DNA from: Edwardsiella anguillarum ET080813
Lineage (GTDB): Bacteria > Pseudomonadota > Gammaproteobacteria > Enterobacterales > Enterobacteriaceae
Length of the DNA: 64,000 bases
NCBI RefSeq assembly: GCF_000264765.2
Contig: NZ_CP006664.1
Location: 3,224,001 to 3,288,000, forward strand
Reading direction: 5' to 3'
Shown here: positions 18,938 through 27,938 of the stretch, piece by piece
Layout of the letters: the number at the start of each line of letters is the position of its first letter
Position numbering within the stretch: the first letter of the stretch is position 1
Translations under genes and position numbers: made by a program
Notes under the pieces: model-generated
Told to the model about the DNA's origin: nothing
Databases searched by the model: none
What the model saw: the letters and a program-made list of their open reading frames with translations, nothing else

Positions 18938-19209
18938 GTCTGCTGCATCGGTGCTGGCCGTACCCGGCAGGGGAAGGGGCGCAGCGGCGCGGATAGCGAT
19001 GGGCGAGGGTGTCAATGCCGGCGCCGCGGGCGGCGTGCGGAGGAGAAAATGCGTAAAAAAACGCTGTGGGGATGGCGTGGCGGCAGGGAAAAGTGGAAAA
19101 TATCGGGTTTATTCTCCCCATCGGCGCACTTTCGCGTCGTTCGCCAGGTGTTTCCTGCGTCGAACTGGGCGGATATCATCCATAACTGACTGATAGCGAT
19201 AGTGAAAAC
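18938..19209. other. Upstream region of rlmKL
   Basis: Short overlapping open frames exist but none has a supported start or family. The region presumably holds the rlmKL promoter; no clear motif was recognised. Confidence 0.35.
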
Positions 19210-21327
19210 ATGAAATCTCTTTTTGCCAGCACCGCGCGCGGTCTCGAAGAACTACTGAAAAATGAACTGGAAGGGCTCGGTGCGCATGACTGCCAGATTG
19301 TCCAGGGTGGCGTGCATTTCAGGGGAGATGGGCGTTTGCTCTATCAGAGTCTGATGTGGAGCCGTCTGGCGTCGCGCATCATGCTGCCGCTGGGCGAGTT
19401 TAAGGTTTACAGCGATCTGGATCTGTATCTGGGCGTGCAGGCGATCGATTGGACGACGCTGTTTGGCATCGATAAGACCTTTGCCGTGCACTTCAGCGGC
19501 ACAAATGAGGAGATCCGCAATACCCAGTATGGCGCCCTTAAGGTCAAGGATGCCATTGTCGACCGCTTTACGCGGAGTATCGACGCGCGTCCCAGCGTGG
19601 CCAAGCAGGATCCCGATATCCGTATCAGCGTCTATCTGCAGCGGGAAACGGCGATCGTATCGCTGGATCTCAGCGGCGATGGGCTGCATCAGCGCGGCTA
19701 TCGTGATTTGACCGGCCAGGCGCCGCTGAAAGAGACGCTGGCGGCCGCCGTGGTGCTGCGCTCCGGGTGGCAGCCAGGTACGCCAATGGTCGATCCGATG
19801 TGCGGATCCGGCACGCTGCTGATCGAGGCGGCGATGATGGCATCCGATCGGGCGCCGGGGCTGCAGCGTGAGCGCTGGGGCTTTATGGGCTGGCTCGGTC
19901 ACGACGCCGATCTGTGGCAGGAGGTGCGGGTAGAGGCACAGCGCCGCGCCCGCTTGGGGCTGGAGCAGACGACGTCGCGTTTCTTTGGCTACGATCTCGA
20001 TCGCCGCGTGCTGGAGATGGCGCGCGCCAACGCCCGCCGCGCTGGGGTGGCCGCCCTGATCACCTTTAACGGTGGCGATGTGGCTCAGCTGCACAATCCT
20101 CTGCCGGAAGGGCCGCTGGGGACGGTGCTGAGCAACCCACCCTACGGGGAGCGGCTGGAGAGCGAGCCGGCGCTGATTGCGCTGCACAATACGCTGGGGC
20201 GCATCATGAAGCGGGAGTTCGGCGGTTGGCAGCTGTCGCTGTTCAGCGCCTCGCCGGAGCTGTTGAGCTGTCTGCAGCTGCGCGCCGAGCGCCAGTTTAA
20301 GGCCAAGAATGGCCCGCTGGAGTGTGTTCAGAAGAACTATCGCCTGAGCGCGGCCCCGCAGGCCGGCGGCGGCGAGGTGGCGCAGGACTATGCTAACCGT
20401 CTGCGTAAAAACCTGAAAAAGTTTGATAAGTGGGCGCGGCAAGAGGGGCTGACGTGCTATCGGGTCTACGATGCCGATCTGCCGGAGTATAACGTGGCGG
20501 TCGATCGCTACGGGGAAAAGATCGTGGTCCAGGAGTATGCGCCGCCGAAGAGCGTCGATGCGCAGAAGGCACGCCAGCGTCTGTTCGACGTGGTCAGCGT
20601 GACCCAGTCGGTGATGGGGGTTTCAGGCAATAATCTGATCCTGAAAACCCGTGAGCGGCAGAAGGGTAAAAGCCAATATGAGAAGCTGGCGCAAAAGGGC
20701 GAGTTCATGGAGGTCCAGGAGTACGGCGCCCGTTTCTGGGTCAACCTGACCGACTATCTGGACAGCGGACTGTTTATCGACCACCGCATTGCGCGCCGGA
20801 CGCTGGGCGAGATGAGCCGCGGTAAGGATTTCCTGAACCTCTTCGCCTATACCGGCAGCGCCAGCGTGTATGCCGGGCTGGGCGGTGCGCGTTCGACCAC
20901 CACGGTCGATATGTCCCGTACCTATCTGGAGTGGGCGGAGCGCAACCTGCGCCTGAATGGGCTGACCGGACGTCAGCACCGCCTGGTTCAGGCGGACTGC
21001 CTGAGCTATCTGCACCACTGCGAGGATAAGTTCGATCTGATCTTCATCGATCCGCCGACCTTTTCCAACTCGAAGCGGATGGAGGGGACCTTTGATGTGC
21101 AGCGCGATCACCTGGATCTGATGCGCGATCTGGCCCGGATACTGCGTCCGGGCGGTACCATCATGTTCTCCAACAACAAACGCGGTTTCAAAATGGATCT
21201 GGCCGGACTGGCGCAGCTGGGTCTGCAGGCGCAGGAGATCACCGAGCGCACGCGCTCCGCCGACTTTGCCCGTAACCGCCAGATCCACAATTGCTGGCTG
21301 GTGACCCACGCCGGCGAGGAGCAGTAA
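19210..21327 (+). CDS. rlmL: 23S rRNA m2G2445/m7G2069 methyltransferase RlmKL
   Basis: 705 residues, compared with 702 in E. coli. It is a fusion of two Rossmann methyltransferases: a THUMP-containing N-terminal half (RlmL, m2G2445) with the catalytic SNPPYGE motif near residue 307, and a C-terminal half (RlmK, m7G2069) with [10 protein letters not shown] near residue 616. It modifies the peptidyl-transferase region of 23S rRNA using SAM in the cytoplasm. Start 19210 aligns with the E. coli N-terminus. It is 4 bp from uup and likely co-transcribed. Confidence 0.97.
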   Translation: MKSLFASTARGLEELLKNELEGLGAHDCQIVQGGVHFRGDGRLLYQSLMWSRLASRIMLPLGEFKVYSDLDLYLGVQAIDWTTLFGIDKTFAVHFSGTNEEIRNTQYGALKVKDAIVDRFTRSIDARPSVAKQDPDIRISVYLQRETAIVSLDLSGDGLHQRGYRDLTGQAPLKETLAAAVVLRSGWQPGTPMVDPMCGSGTLLIEAAMMASDRAPGLQRERWGFMGWLGHDADLWQEVRVEAQRRARLGLEQTTSRFFGYDLDRRVLEMARANARRAGVAALITFNGGDVAQLHNPLPEGPLGTVLSNPPYGERLESEPALIALHNTLGRIMKREFGGWQLSLFSASPELLSCLQLRAERQFKAKNGPLECVQKNYRLSAAPQAGGGEVAQDYANRLRKNLKKFDKWARQEGLTCYRVYDADLPEYNVAVDRYGEKIVVQEYAPPKSVDAQKARQRLFDVVSVTQSVMGVSGNNLILKTRERQKGKSQYEKLAQKGEFMEVQEYGARFWVNLTDYLDSGLFIDHRIARRTLGEMSRGKDFLNLFAYTGSASVYAGLGGARSTTTVDMSRTYLEWAERNLRLNGLTGRQHRLVQADCLSYLHHCEDKFDLIFIDPPTFSNSKRMEGTFDVQRDHLDLMRDLARILRPGGTIMFSNNKRGFKMDLAGLAQLGLQAQEITERTRSADFARNRQIHNCWLVTHAGEEQ

Positions 21328-21331
21328 TTCC

Positions 21332-23245
21332 ATGTCTTTGATTAGTCTTTCAGGTGCCTGGCTCTCTTTTAGCGATGCGCCGCTGCTGGATAATGCTGAG
21401 CTGCACATCGAACCCAACGAGCGCGTTTGTCTGGTCGGGCGTAACGGCGCGGGGAAATCGACCCTGCTGAAGATCCTGGGGCGCGAGCTGGCGCTGGACG
21501 ATGGGCGCGTCGTGTATGCGCAGGATTTGGTGGTGTCGCGTCTGCAGCAGGATCCGCCGCGTGACGTCGCCGGCTCGGTATTCGACTTTGTGGCCGGCGG
21601 CGTGGCCGAACAGGCGCAGCATCTGCGCGACTACCATGAGCTGCTGCGTAAGGTCGAGCGCGATCCCAGCGAGCAGCACCTGCGCCAGCTGGCGGAGCTG
21701 CAGGAGCGGCTGGAGCACCAGGGCATCTGGCGTATGGATGCCCGCATTCGCGATGTGCTGACCAAGCTGGGGCTGGAGGCTGATACCCCGCTCTCGGCGC
21801 TTTCCGGCGGGTGGCTGCGCAAGGCGGCGCTGGCGCGTGCGCTGGTGTGCGAGCCGGACGTCCTGCTGCTGGATGAGCCGACCAACCACCTGGATATCGA
21901 TACCATTACCTGGCTGGAGGGATTCCTTAAGGAGTTTGGCGGTAGCATTATCTTCATTTCCCATGACCGCGCCTTTATTCGCGCCATGGCGACGCGCATC
22001 GTCGACCTCGACCGCGGCAAGCTTGTCTCCTGGCCGGGAGACTATGACGCCTATCTGACCGGGAAGGAAGAGGCGCTGCGGGTGGAGGAGCTGCAAAACG
22101 CCGAATTCGATCGCCGACTGGCGCAGGAGGAGGCGTGGATCCGTCAGGGGATCAAGGCGCGCCGTACCCGTAACGAGGGGCGCGTGCGTGCGCTGAAGTC
22201 GATGCGTCAGGAGCATGCCCAGCGCCGGGCGCAGCAGGGGAACGCCAGGATGCAGGCCGAAGAGGCGCTGCGCTCCGGGAAAATCGTCTTCGAGCTGGAG
22301 AACGTCAGCTACCGCTGCGGCGATAAGACGCTGGTGCGCGACTTTTCCGGTCAGGTGCTGCGCGGCGATAAGATCGCCCTGGTCGGGGCCAACGGCTGCG
22401 GTAAAACTACGCTGCTGAAACTGATGCTCGGTCAGCTTAATCCGGACAGCGGCAGCGTGCGCTGCGGCACCAAGCTGGAGATCGCCTATTTCGACCAGCA
22501 CCGCGCCGAGCTGGATCCGGACAAGACGGTGATGGATAACCTGGCCGAGGGTAAGCAGGAGGTGATGGTCAACGGGCGCGCTCGGCATGTGCTGGGTTAT
22601 CTGCAGGACTTCCTGTTCCACCCCAAGCGGGCGATGACGCCGGTGCGCGCGCTCTCCGGTGGGGAGCGTAACCGACTGTTGTTGGCGAGATTGTTCCTAA
22701 AACCGAGCAATTTACTGGTGCTTGATGAACCTACCAACGATTTGGATATCGAAACGCTAGAGCTGCTGGAGGAGTTGGTCGCCAACTACCCAGGAACTGT
22801 GCTGCTGGTGAGCCACGATCGTCAGTTTGTCGATAACTGTGTGACCGACTGCTGGATCTTCGAGGGCGACGGCGTGATTGCCCGCTATACCGGCGGCTAC
22901 GCCGATGCCCATCAGCAGCAGGCCGCCTCGCAGGCGCTGCGCTCGCCGGCGGCGACGGACGCCGCACCGCAGGCGCTGAAGGGGGAGGCGAAAACGGAGC
23001 GGCGTCGCAGCAGCAATAAGCTGAGCTACAATCAGTTAAGGGAGCTGGAGCAGCTGCCGCAGCAGATTGAGGCGCAGGAGGAGCAGCTCGCCGCCTTGCA
23101 GGCGCAGGTCGCCTCACCGGACTTTTTCTCTCTGCCGCACGGCGAGACCCAGCCGGTGCTGCAGGCGCTGGCGGAGTGCGAGCAGACGCTGGAGCAGGCG
23201 TATGCCCGCTGGGAATCCCTCGAAACGCAAAAAAATGCCAGCTGA
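21332..23245 (+). CDS. uup: ABC-F ATPase Uup
   Basis: 637 residues (E. coli 635). Two ATP-binding cassettes: Walker A GRNGAGKST near residue 36 and GANGCGKTT near 350, signature motifs LSGGW and LSGGE, and two LLDEPTNHLD/VLDEPTNDLD Walker B blocks. A C-terminal coiled coil (about 560-637, ELEQLPQQIEAQEEQ) binds DNA or ribosomes in Uup. There are no membrane segments. The protein limits transposon excision and acts in ribosome-related and recombination-intermediate processes. It directly follows rlmKL, as in E. coli. Confidence 0.96.
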   Translation: MSLISLSGAWLSFSDAPLLDNAELHIEPNERVCLVGRNGAGKSTLLKILGRELALDDGRVVYAQDLVVSRLQQDPPRDVAGSVFDFVAGGVAEQAQHLRDYHELLRKVERDPSEQHLRQLAELQERLEHQGIWRMDARIRDVLTKLGLEADTPLSALSGGWLRKAALARALVCEPDVLLLDEPTNHLDIDTITWLEGFLKEFGGSIIFISHDRAFIRAMATRIVDLDRGKLVSWPGDYDAYLTGKEEALRVEELQNAEFDRRLAQEEAWIRQGIKARRTRNEGRVRALKSMRQEHAQRRAQQGNARMQAEEALRSGKIVFELENVSYRCGDKTLVRDFSGQVLRGDKIALVGANGCGKTTLLKLMLGQLNPDSGSVRCGTKLEIAYFDQHRAELDPDKTVMDNLAEGKQEVMVNGRARHVLGYLQDFLFHPKRAMTPVRALSGGERNRLLLARLFLKPSNLLVLDEPTNDLDIETLELLEELVANYPGTVLLVSHDRQFVDNCVTDCWIFEGDGVIARYTGGYADAHQQQAASQALRSPAATDAAPQALKGEAKTERRRSSNKLSYNQLRELEQLPQQIEAQEEQLAALQAQVASPDFFSLPHGETQPVLQALAECEQTLEQAYARWESLETQKNAS

Positions 23246-23330
23246 TTGAGGCTATAGTCGCAGGGATAATCATCAGCCTGATGGCTGCCGGCGTGCAGCG
23301 TATCGGGCTTTTTTATAACCGGATAATCTA

Positions 23331-24584
23331 ATGTGCAGTCAACAGGATACGGAAAATACCCATATGCTGTGCCCACAGTGCGACATGCTGGTTGCGCTGC
23401 CCCGGTTGACCTGGGGCACCAAGAGCGTATGTCCGCGCTGTGGTACGACGCTGGCCATGCGTTGGCGTCATCCGCATCTGCAGCCGACGCTGTATGCGAT
23501 CAGCGCGCTGTTTCTTTTAGTGGTGGCTAATCTGTTCTCATTCGTCACGATGTCGGTGGCCGGGATCAGCAATGCCATTACGCTGATCGAGATCCCCGGT
23601 ATGCTGATGTCTGAAAACTACGTCAGTATCGCCACGCTGTTTATGATTTTTGTGCAGGTGATCCCCGCGTTTTGTATGGTGGTGATCATCCTACTGTGTC
23701 TACGGGTGCCGCTGCCGGCGATGCTCAGGGTGGGGCTGGCGCGGATCCTGCTGCAGTGCCGCGCCTGGTGTATGGTGGAGATCTTTCTCGCCGGCGTGCT
23801 GGTCAGCTTTGTCAAGCTGATGGCGTATGGCGACGTGGGGGTCGGCAGCAGCTTTTGGGCCTACTGCCTGTTTTGCCTGCTTCAGGTCCGCGCATTCCAG
23901 ATGGTGGATCGTCGGCTGCTGTGGGATGACATCGCCGCGCCGCCGCCCTGTGACCTGCCGCAGCGCTGCGGTGACACCGGGCTGCGGCAGGGGCTGCGAT
24001 CCTGTGCCTGCTGTACGGCGATCCTGCCGGCGGATCAACATCAGTGTCCGCGCTGTCTGACGACCGGCTATGCCCGGCGGCGTAATAGCCTGCAGTGGAC
24101 GCTGGCGCTGCTGGTGACGGCACTGCTGCTGTATATTCCGGCCAACCTGCTGCCGATCATGGTCACTCAGGCGCTGGGCAGCAAGCTGACCTCCACCATT
24201 ATGGCCGGGGTGATCCTGCTGTGGGGTGAGGGCTCATACCCGGTGGCGATGGTGATCTTCATCGCCAGCATCATGGTGCCATCGCTGAAGATCTTGTCCA
24301 TCGCCTGGCTGTGCTGGGCATCGCGCCACGGCACCGGGCGGGACAGCGAGCGGATGCACGTTATTTATGAGATCGTCGAGTTTGTCGGCCGCTGGTCGAT
24401 GATCGACGTATTTGTGATCGCGGTGCTCTCGTCGCTGGTAAGCATGGGGCGTCTGATGAGCATTTATCCGGATATCGGCGCCATTCTGTTTGCCGCCGTG
24501 GTCATTATTACCATGATTTCCGCCATGGTGTTTGATCCCCGGTTGCTGTGGGATCGCGAGAGCAGAGTACCAACAGGGGAGTAG
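23331..24584 (+). CDS. pqiA: Intermembrane transport protein PqiA
   Basis: 417 residues, the same as E. coli PqiA. It has two similar halves, each with a zinc-ribbon-like Cys set (CPQCD/CPRCG near residues 15-39 and CACC/CPRC near 224-243) followed by four transmembrane helices. It is the inner-membrane part of the PqiABC lipid transport system that spans the periplasm. First gene of the pqiABC operon, 12 bp before pqiB; in E. coli the operon is SoxRS- and RpoS-dependent, not checked here. Confidence 0.96.
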   Translation: MCSQQDTENTHMLCPQCDMLVALPRLTWGTKSVCPRCGTTLAMRWRHPHLQPTLYAISALFLLVVANLFSFVTMSVAGISNAITLIEIPGMLMSENYVSIATLFMIFVQVIPAFCMVVIILLCLRVPLPAMLRVGLARILLQCRAWCMVEIFLAGVLVSFVKLMAYGDVGVGSSFWAYCLFCLLQVRAFQMVDRRLLWDDIAAPPPCDLPQRCGDTGLRQGLRSCACCTAILPADQHQCPRCLTTGYARRRNSLQWTLALLVTALLLYIPANLLPIMVTQALGSKLTSTIMAGVILLWGEGSYPVAMVIFIASIMVPSLKILSIAWLCWASRHGTGRDSERMHVIYEIVEFVGRWSMIDVFVIAVLSSLVSMGRLMSIYPDIGAILFAAVVIITMISAMVFDPRLLWDRESRVPTGE

Positions 24585-24596
24585 GGATAATTGAAG

Positions 24597-26234
24597 GTGG
24601 ATGAACAAACAACGGCTAAAATCGAGCGTATCAAGCGCTGGTCACCGGTCTGGATTATTCCTATCCTGACTGCGCTGATCGGCGCCTGGATTATTTTTTA
24701 CCACTTCAGCCATCAGGGGCCGGAGGTCACGCTGATCACCCAAAACGCCGAGGGCATCATCGCCGGAAAAACGGCGATCAAGAGCCGTAGCGTGGACGTC
24801 GGTACGGTGGAGAGTGTGACGCTGAGCGATAACCTGAATCAGGTGATCGTCAAGGCGCGTCTGCAAACCGGCATGGAGAAGCTGCTGCGCAAGGACAGCG
24901 TATTCTGGGTGGTGAAGCCGCAGGTTGGCCGCGAAGGGATCTCGGGCCTGGGGACGCTGCTGTCCGGCGCCTATATCGGGCTGCAGCCGGGATCGAACGA
25001 TAGCGAACAGCATGAGTTTAATCTGCTGGATCAGCCGCCGCTGGCGCCGCCGGATGCCAAAGGCATCCGCATTATGCTGGTCAGCGATAAGGCCGGTCAG
25101 CTGAATCCTGGCGATCCGGTGCTGTTCCGCGGTTTGCGGGTGGGCTCGGTGGAGACCAGCGGGTTCGATACCAAGGCCCGTAAGATCACCTATCAGCTGT
25201 TTATCGCGGCGCCGTATGACACCCTGGTCACTGAAAACGTCCGCTTCTGGGTGGACAGCGGTATCTCCTTCGATGTGTCGGCGCAGGGGATGCGGGTGCA
25301 GATGGGATCGCTGGCGACGCTGCTGAGCGGCGGCGTCAGCTTCGACGTGCCGCAGGGGCTGAGTCCGGGCAAGGAGGTAGCCAATCTGAGCGACTATATT
25401 CTGTACGATAACCAGAATAGCATTCAGGACTCGCTCTATACCGAGCACTTTGACGTGCTGATGTTCTTTGCCGATTCGATTCGTGGCCTGCAGGCCGGGG
25501 CGCCGGTTGAGTTCCGCGGTATCCGGCTGGGAACCGTGGCGCAGGTGCCTTACTATGTGAAAGGGCTGGATCAGCGTCTGGATGCCAACTACCGCATTCC
25601 TGTGCTGGTGCACATTGAGCCCGAGCGCCTCGAAGAGAACATGGGCGACAACTTTAACCTGCGTCAGCATTTGCTGGGGATCCGCCATAGCGGTCTGCGC
25701 GCGGCGCTGAAGTCGAGCAACCTGATCACCGGCGCGCTGTATATCGATCTGGACTTCTACCCCAATGCCAAGCCGTGGAAAGGCCCCGACGTCATCAGCG
25801 GGATTCCGATTATGCCGACGGTGAGCGGCGGGCTGGCACAGCTGCAGCAGAAGGTCACCGCGGTGCTGGATAAACTGAATGCGCTGCCGCTGGAGCCGAT
25901 GATCTCGGCGGCGACCGGAGCGCTGAAGACTAGCCAGGGGACGATGCTGAAGACGCAGGAGACGCTGCAACAGCTGAATAATATCCTGTCCAGCAAGGCG
26001 ATGCAGTCGCTGCCGAGCGATCTGCAGCGGTCGCTGATCGAGCTGAATCGGACCATTAAGGGGATCCAGCCGGGCTCGCCAGCCTATAACCAGATGGTGA
26101 GCGATCTGCAGCATCTGGACCAGGTGCTGCGCGAGCTGCAGCCGGTGTTGCGCACCCTGAATCAGAAGAGCAACGCGCTGGTGTTTGAGGCACCGGCGGG
26201 TAAAGATCCGCATCCCAAGGGAGCCAAGCCATGA
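24597..26234 (+). CDS. pqiB: MCE-domain intermembrane transport protein PqiB
   Basis: 545 residues from a GTG start. That start is preferred because AGGGA lies 8 bp upstream and the N-terminus then matches the E. coli length (546); a TTG at 24591 is closer to the site. One N-terminal transmembrane helix (SPVWIIPILTALIGAWIIFY) is followed by three MCE domains and a C-terminal helical region that forms the periplasmic needle. It builds a hexameric tunnel for lipids between the membranes. It overlaps pqiC by 4 bp (ATGA). Confidence 0.95.
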   Translation: MDEQTTAKIERIKRWSPVWIIPILTALIGAWIIFYHFSHQGPEVTLITQNAEGIIAGKTAIKSRSVDVGTVESVTLSDNLNQVIVKARLQTGMEKLLRKDSVFWVVKPQVGREGISGLGTLLSGAYIGLQPGSNDSEQHEFNLLDQPPLAPPDAKGIRIMLVSDKAGQLNPGDPVLFRGLRVGSVETSGFDTKARKITYQLFIAAPYDTLVTENVRFWVDSGISFDVSAQGMRVQMGSLATLLSGGVSFDVPQGLSPGKEVANLSDYILYDNQNSIQDSLYTEHFDVLMFFADSIRGLQAGAPVEFRGIRLGTVAQVPYYVKGLDQRLDANYRIPVLVHIEPERLEENMGDNFNLRQHLLGIRHSGLRAALKSSNLITGALYIDLDFYPNAKPWKGPDVISGIPIMPTVSGGLAQLQQKVTAVLDKLNALPLEPMISAATGALKTSQGTMLKTQETLQQLNNILSSKAMQSLPSDLQRSLIELNRTIKGIQPGSPAYNQMVSDLQHLDQVLRELQPVLRTLNQKSNALVFEAPAGKDPHPKGAKP

Positions 26235-26797
26235 AGAGAGGGATGATACTGTTAGCGGTACTGGCGCTGAGCGCCTGTAGAGCAAGCGATCAGAAGTCTT
26301 ACTATCAGCTGCCGACGACGCCGGCGGCGAAAACCACCGTCGCCCAGACGGCGCCGCAGGAGCGCCAGCTGTGGGTGCAGCCGGTGAACGTCACCGATCT
26401 GCTCGGGGGGATGGGGGTGGTCTATCAGCAGAACGATGTGCAGTTCGTGACGGCCAGCAATAACCTGTGGGCCAGTCCGCTGGCCCAGCAGCTGACCCAG
26501 TCGCTGGTGGCCGGCCTCAGCGCCGGGATGCCAGGGTGGCTGGTGTCAGCCCAGCCGCTGGAGATAGGACAGGATACCCTGACCGTTAACGTCAACGCGT
26601 TCTATGGACGCTATGACGGTAAGGTGGTGGTGGCCGGAGAGTGGCTGCTGAGCCGCCAGGGGACACTGACGCAAAAAGCGTTCCACATCGTGCTTCCGCA
26701 GCAGGGGAATGGCTATGATGCGCTGGTGCGTACCTTGGCGCAGGGGTGGCAGCAGGAGATCGCCAGCATGGCCGGTCAGATCGCCCGCGCCAACTAA
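26231..26797 (+). CDS. pqiC: Outer-membrane lipoprotein PqiC
   Basis: 188 residues (E. coli 187) with a lipobox LSAC at residues 13-16, so it is lipid-anchored at Cys16. The ABC-type auxiliary domain (DUF330) follows and binds the distal end of the PqiB needle at the outer membrane. Last gene of the operon, with ATGA coupling to pqiB and a strong terminator 26 bp downstream. Confidence 0.94.
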   Translation: MKRGMILLAVLALSACRASDQKSYYQLPTTPAAKTTVAQTAPQERQLWVQPVNVTDLLGGMGVVYQQNDVQFVTASNNLWASPLAQQLTQSLVAGLSAGMPGWLVSAQPLEIGQDTLTVNVNAFYGRYDGKVVVAGEWLLSRQGTLTQKAFHIVLPQQGNGYDALVRTLAQGWQQEIASMAGQIARAN

Positions 26798-26822
26798 AAT
26801 GCGTTACCGCGTGTAAATGCAG

Positions 26823-26858
26823 CGCCCCTGGCCATTGTCGGCGAGGGGCGTTTTTTTT
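26823..26858 (+). terminator. Terminator of pqiABC
   Basis: CGCCCCT pairs with AGGGGCG around a 14-base loop, followed by eight T residues. Confidence 0.9.
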
Positions 26859-27052
26859 GATATCCCTCAGTGAATTACGCTACCAACTCGACCCGAAACA
26901 GAAAAAATAACCGCAACTTTAGCGCAGAACTGTGACGGGTGGGCGAATTTTCACCATTGACCCGACGGGTAAAAGTGGCTATTGGTTAAGGGTGGCAGCG
27001 TACGCTGACCACTGTTTTCTTTCCACCAGCGTAATTATGAGGGAAAAAAGGC

Positions 27053-27226
27053 ATGAAGAGACAGAAACGCGATCGTCTGGAAAGGGCGCAGGCCCGCGGC
27101 TATCAAGCGGGTATTGCAGGTCGTTCCAAGGAGCTTTGTCCTTATCATTCTCTGGACGCTCGTTCTTACTGGCTGGGAGGCTGGCGGCAGGCCATGGAGG
27201 ACAGGTCTCTGGTTGCGGTAGCGTAG
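27053..27226 (+). CDS. rmf: Ribosome modulation factor
   Basis: 57 residues (E. coli 55), beginning MKRQKRDRLERAQARGYQAG and containing the CPYH and YWLGGWRQA blocks of RMF. RMF binds 30S near the anti-Shine-Dalgarno region in stationary phase and dimerises ribosomes into 100S particles. The position between pqiC and fabA is the conserved one. Too short for many gene finders. Expression in E. coli depends on ppGpp and growth phase; no operator is obvious here. A strong terminator follows. Confidence 0.95.
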   Translation: MKRQKRDRLERAQARGYQAGIAGRSKELCPYHSLDARSYWLGGWRQAMEDRSLVAVA

Positions 27227-27249
27227 TACTCCCCCACACCATTCGAGCG

Positions 27250-27275
27250 TAAAAACCCCCCGTGCGGGGGTTTTT
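27250..27275 (+). terminator. Terminator of rmf
   Basis: ACCCCCC-GTGC-GGGGGT-type stem flanked by A and T runs, so it can work from both sides. Confidence 0.88.
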
Positions 27276-27300
27276 ACATGAGGCCCCGCGGCTCTGGCAT

Positions 27301-27326
27301 AAAAAAACGCAGCGGAGCTGCGTTTT
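27301..27326 (-). terminator. Terminator of fabA
   Basis: ACGCAGC/GCTGCGT stem with runs of A and T on both sides, 25 bp beyond the fabA stop on the minus strand. Confidence 0.85.
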
Positions 27327-27351
27327 GTCTACCCGGCCATGATGCGCGGGT

Positions 27352-27870
27352 TTAGAAGGCGCTGGTGTCTTTGAACAGACCGACCTTCAGATCGCTGGCG
27401 GTGTAGATAAGCTTGCCGTCGACCAGGACTTCGCCGTCGGCCATACCCATGATTAGCTTGCGGTTGATAACGCGTTTAAAGTGAATGCGATAGGTCACTT
27501 TCTTGGCCGTTGGCAGTACCTGTCCGGTGAATTTGACCTCGCCGACGCCCAGCGCGCGGCCTTTGCCTTCGCCGCCCAGCCAGCCGAGATAGAAACCGAC
27601 CAGCTGCCACATGGCATCCAGGCCGAGGCAGCCCGGCATGACCGGATCGCCAACGAAGTGGCAGGCGAAAAACCACAGGTCCGGATTGATATCCAGCTCG
27701 GCTTCGACATAGCCTTTGTTGTGATTACCGCCGTCCTCGGTCATTTTGATGACGCGATCCATCATCAGCATGTTGCCTGACGGCAGCGGCGGCCCGCCGG
27801 CGCCAAACAGTTCTCCACGACCGGATGCTTCCAGATCCACTTTGGTATAGGACTCGCGTTTATCTACCAT
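27352..27870 (-). CDS. fabA: 3-hydroxydecanoyl-ACP dehydratase/isomerase
   Basis: 172 residues (E. coli 171 mature). It dehydrates 3-hydroxydecanoyl-ACP and isomerises the trans-2 product to cis-3, the branch point to unsaturated fatty acids. Catalytic His71 ([14 protein letters not shown]) and Asp85 (GLDAMWQ) are present in a single hot-dog domain. Cytoplasmic homodimer. It is transcribed alone between two terminators. A FabR-like operator lies about 40-55 bp before the start. Confidence 0.97.
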   Translation of the reverse strand: MVDKRESYTKVDLEASGRGELFGAGGPPLPSGNMLMMDRVIKMTEDGGNHNKGYVEAELDINPDLWFFACHFVGDPVMPGCLGLDAMWQLVGFYLGWLGGEGKGRALGVGEVKFTGQVLPTAKKVTYRIHFKRVINRKLIMGMADGEVLVDGKLIYTASDLKVGLFKDTSAF

Positions 27871-27908
27871 AATTCTCGTCAGCCTTTATTCAATGAGATG
27901 ACCATCTT

Positions 27909-27926
27909 AGCTAACAGGTGTACGCT
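27909..27926 (-). promoter_or_regulatory. FabR-like operator upstream of fabA
   Basis: Minus-strand AGCGTACACCTGTTAGCT is an imperfect palindrome matching the FabR pattern AGCGTACA-N2-TGTT-GCT known from E. coli fabA and fabB. Position and match are seen; FabR binding is inferred. Confidence 0.55.
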
Positions 27927-27938
27927 GAACAAGTCCGA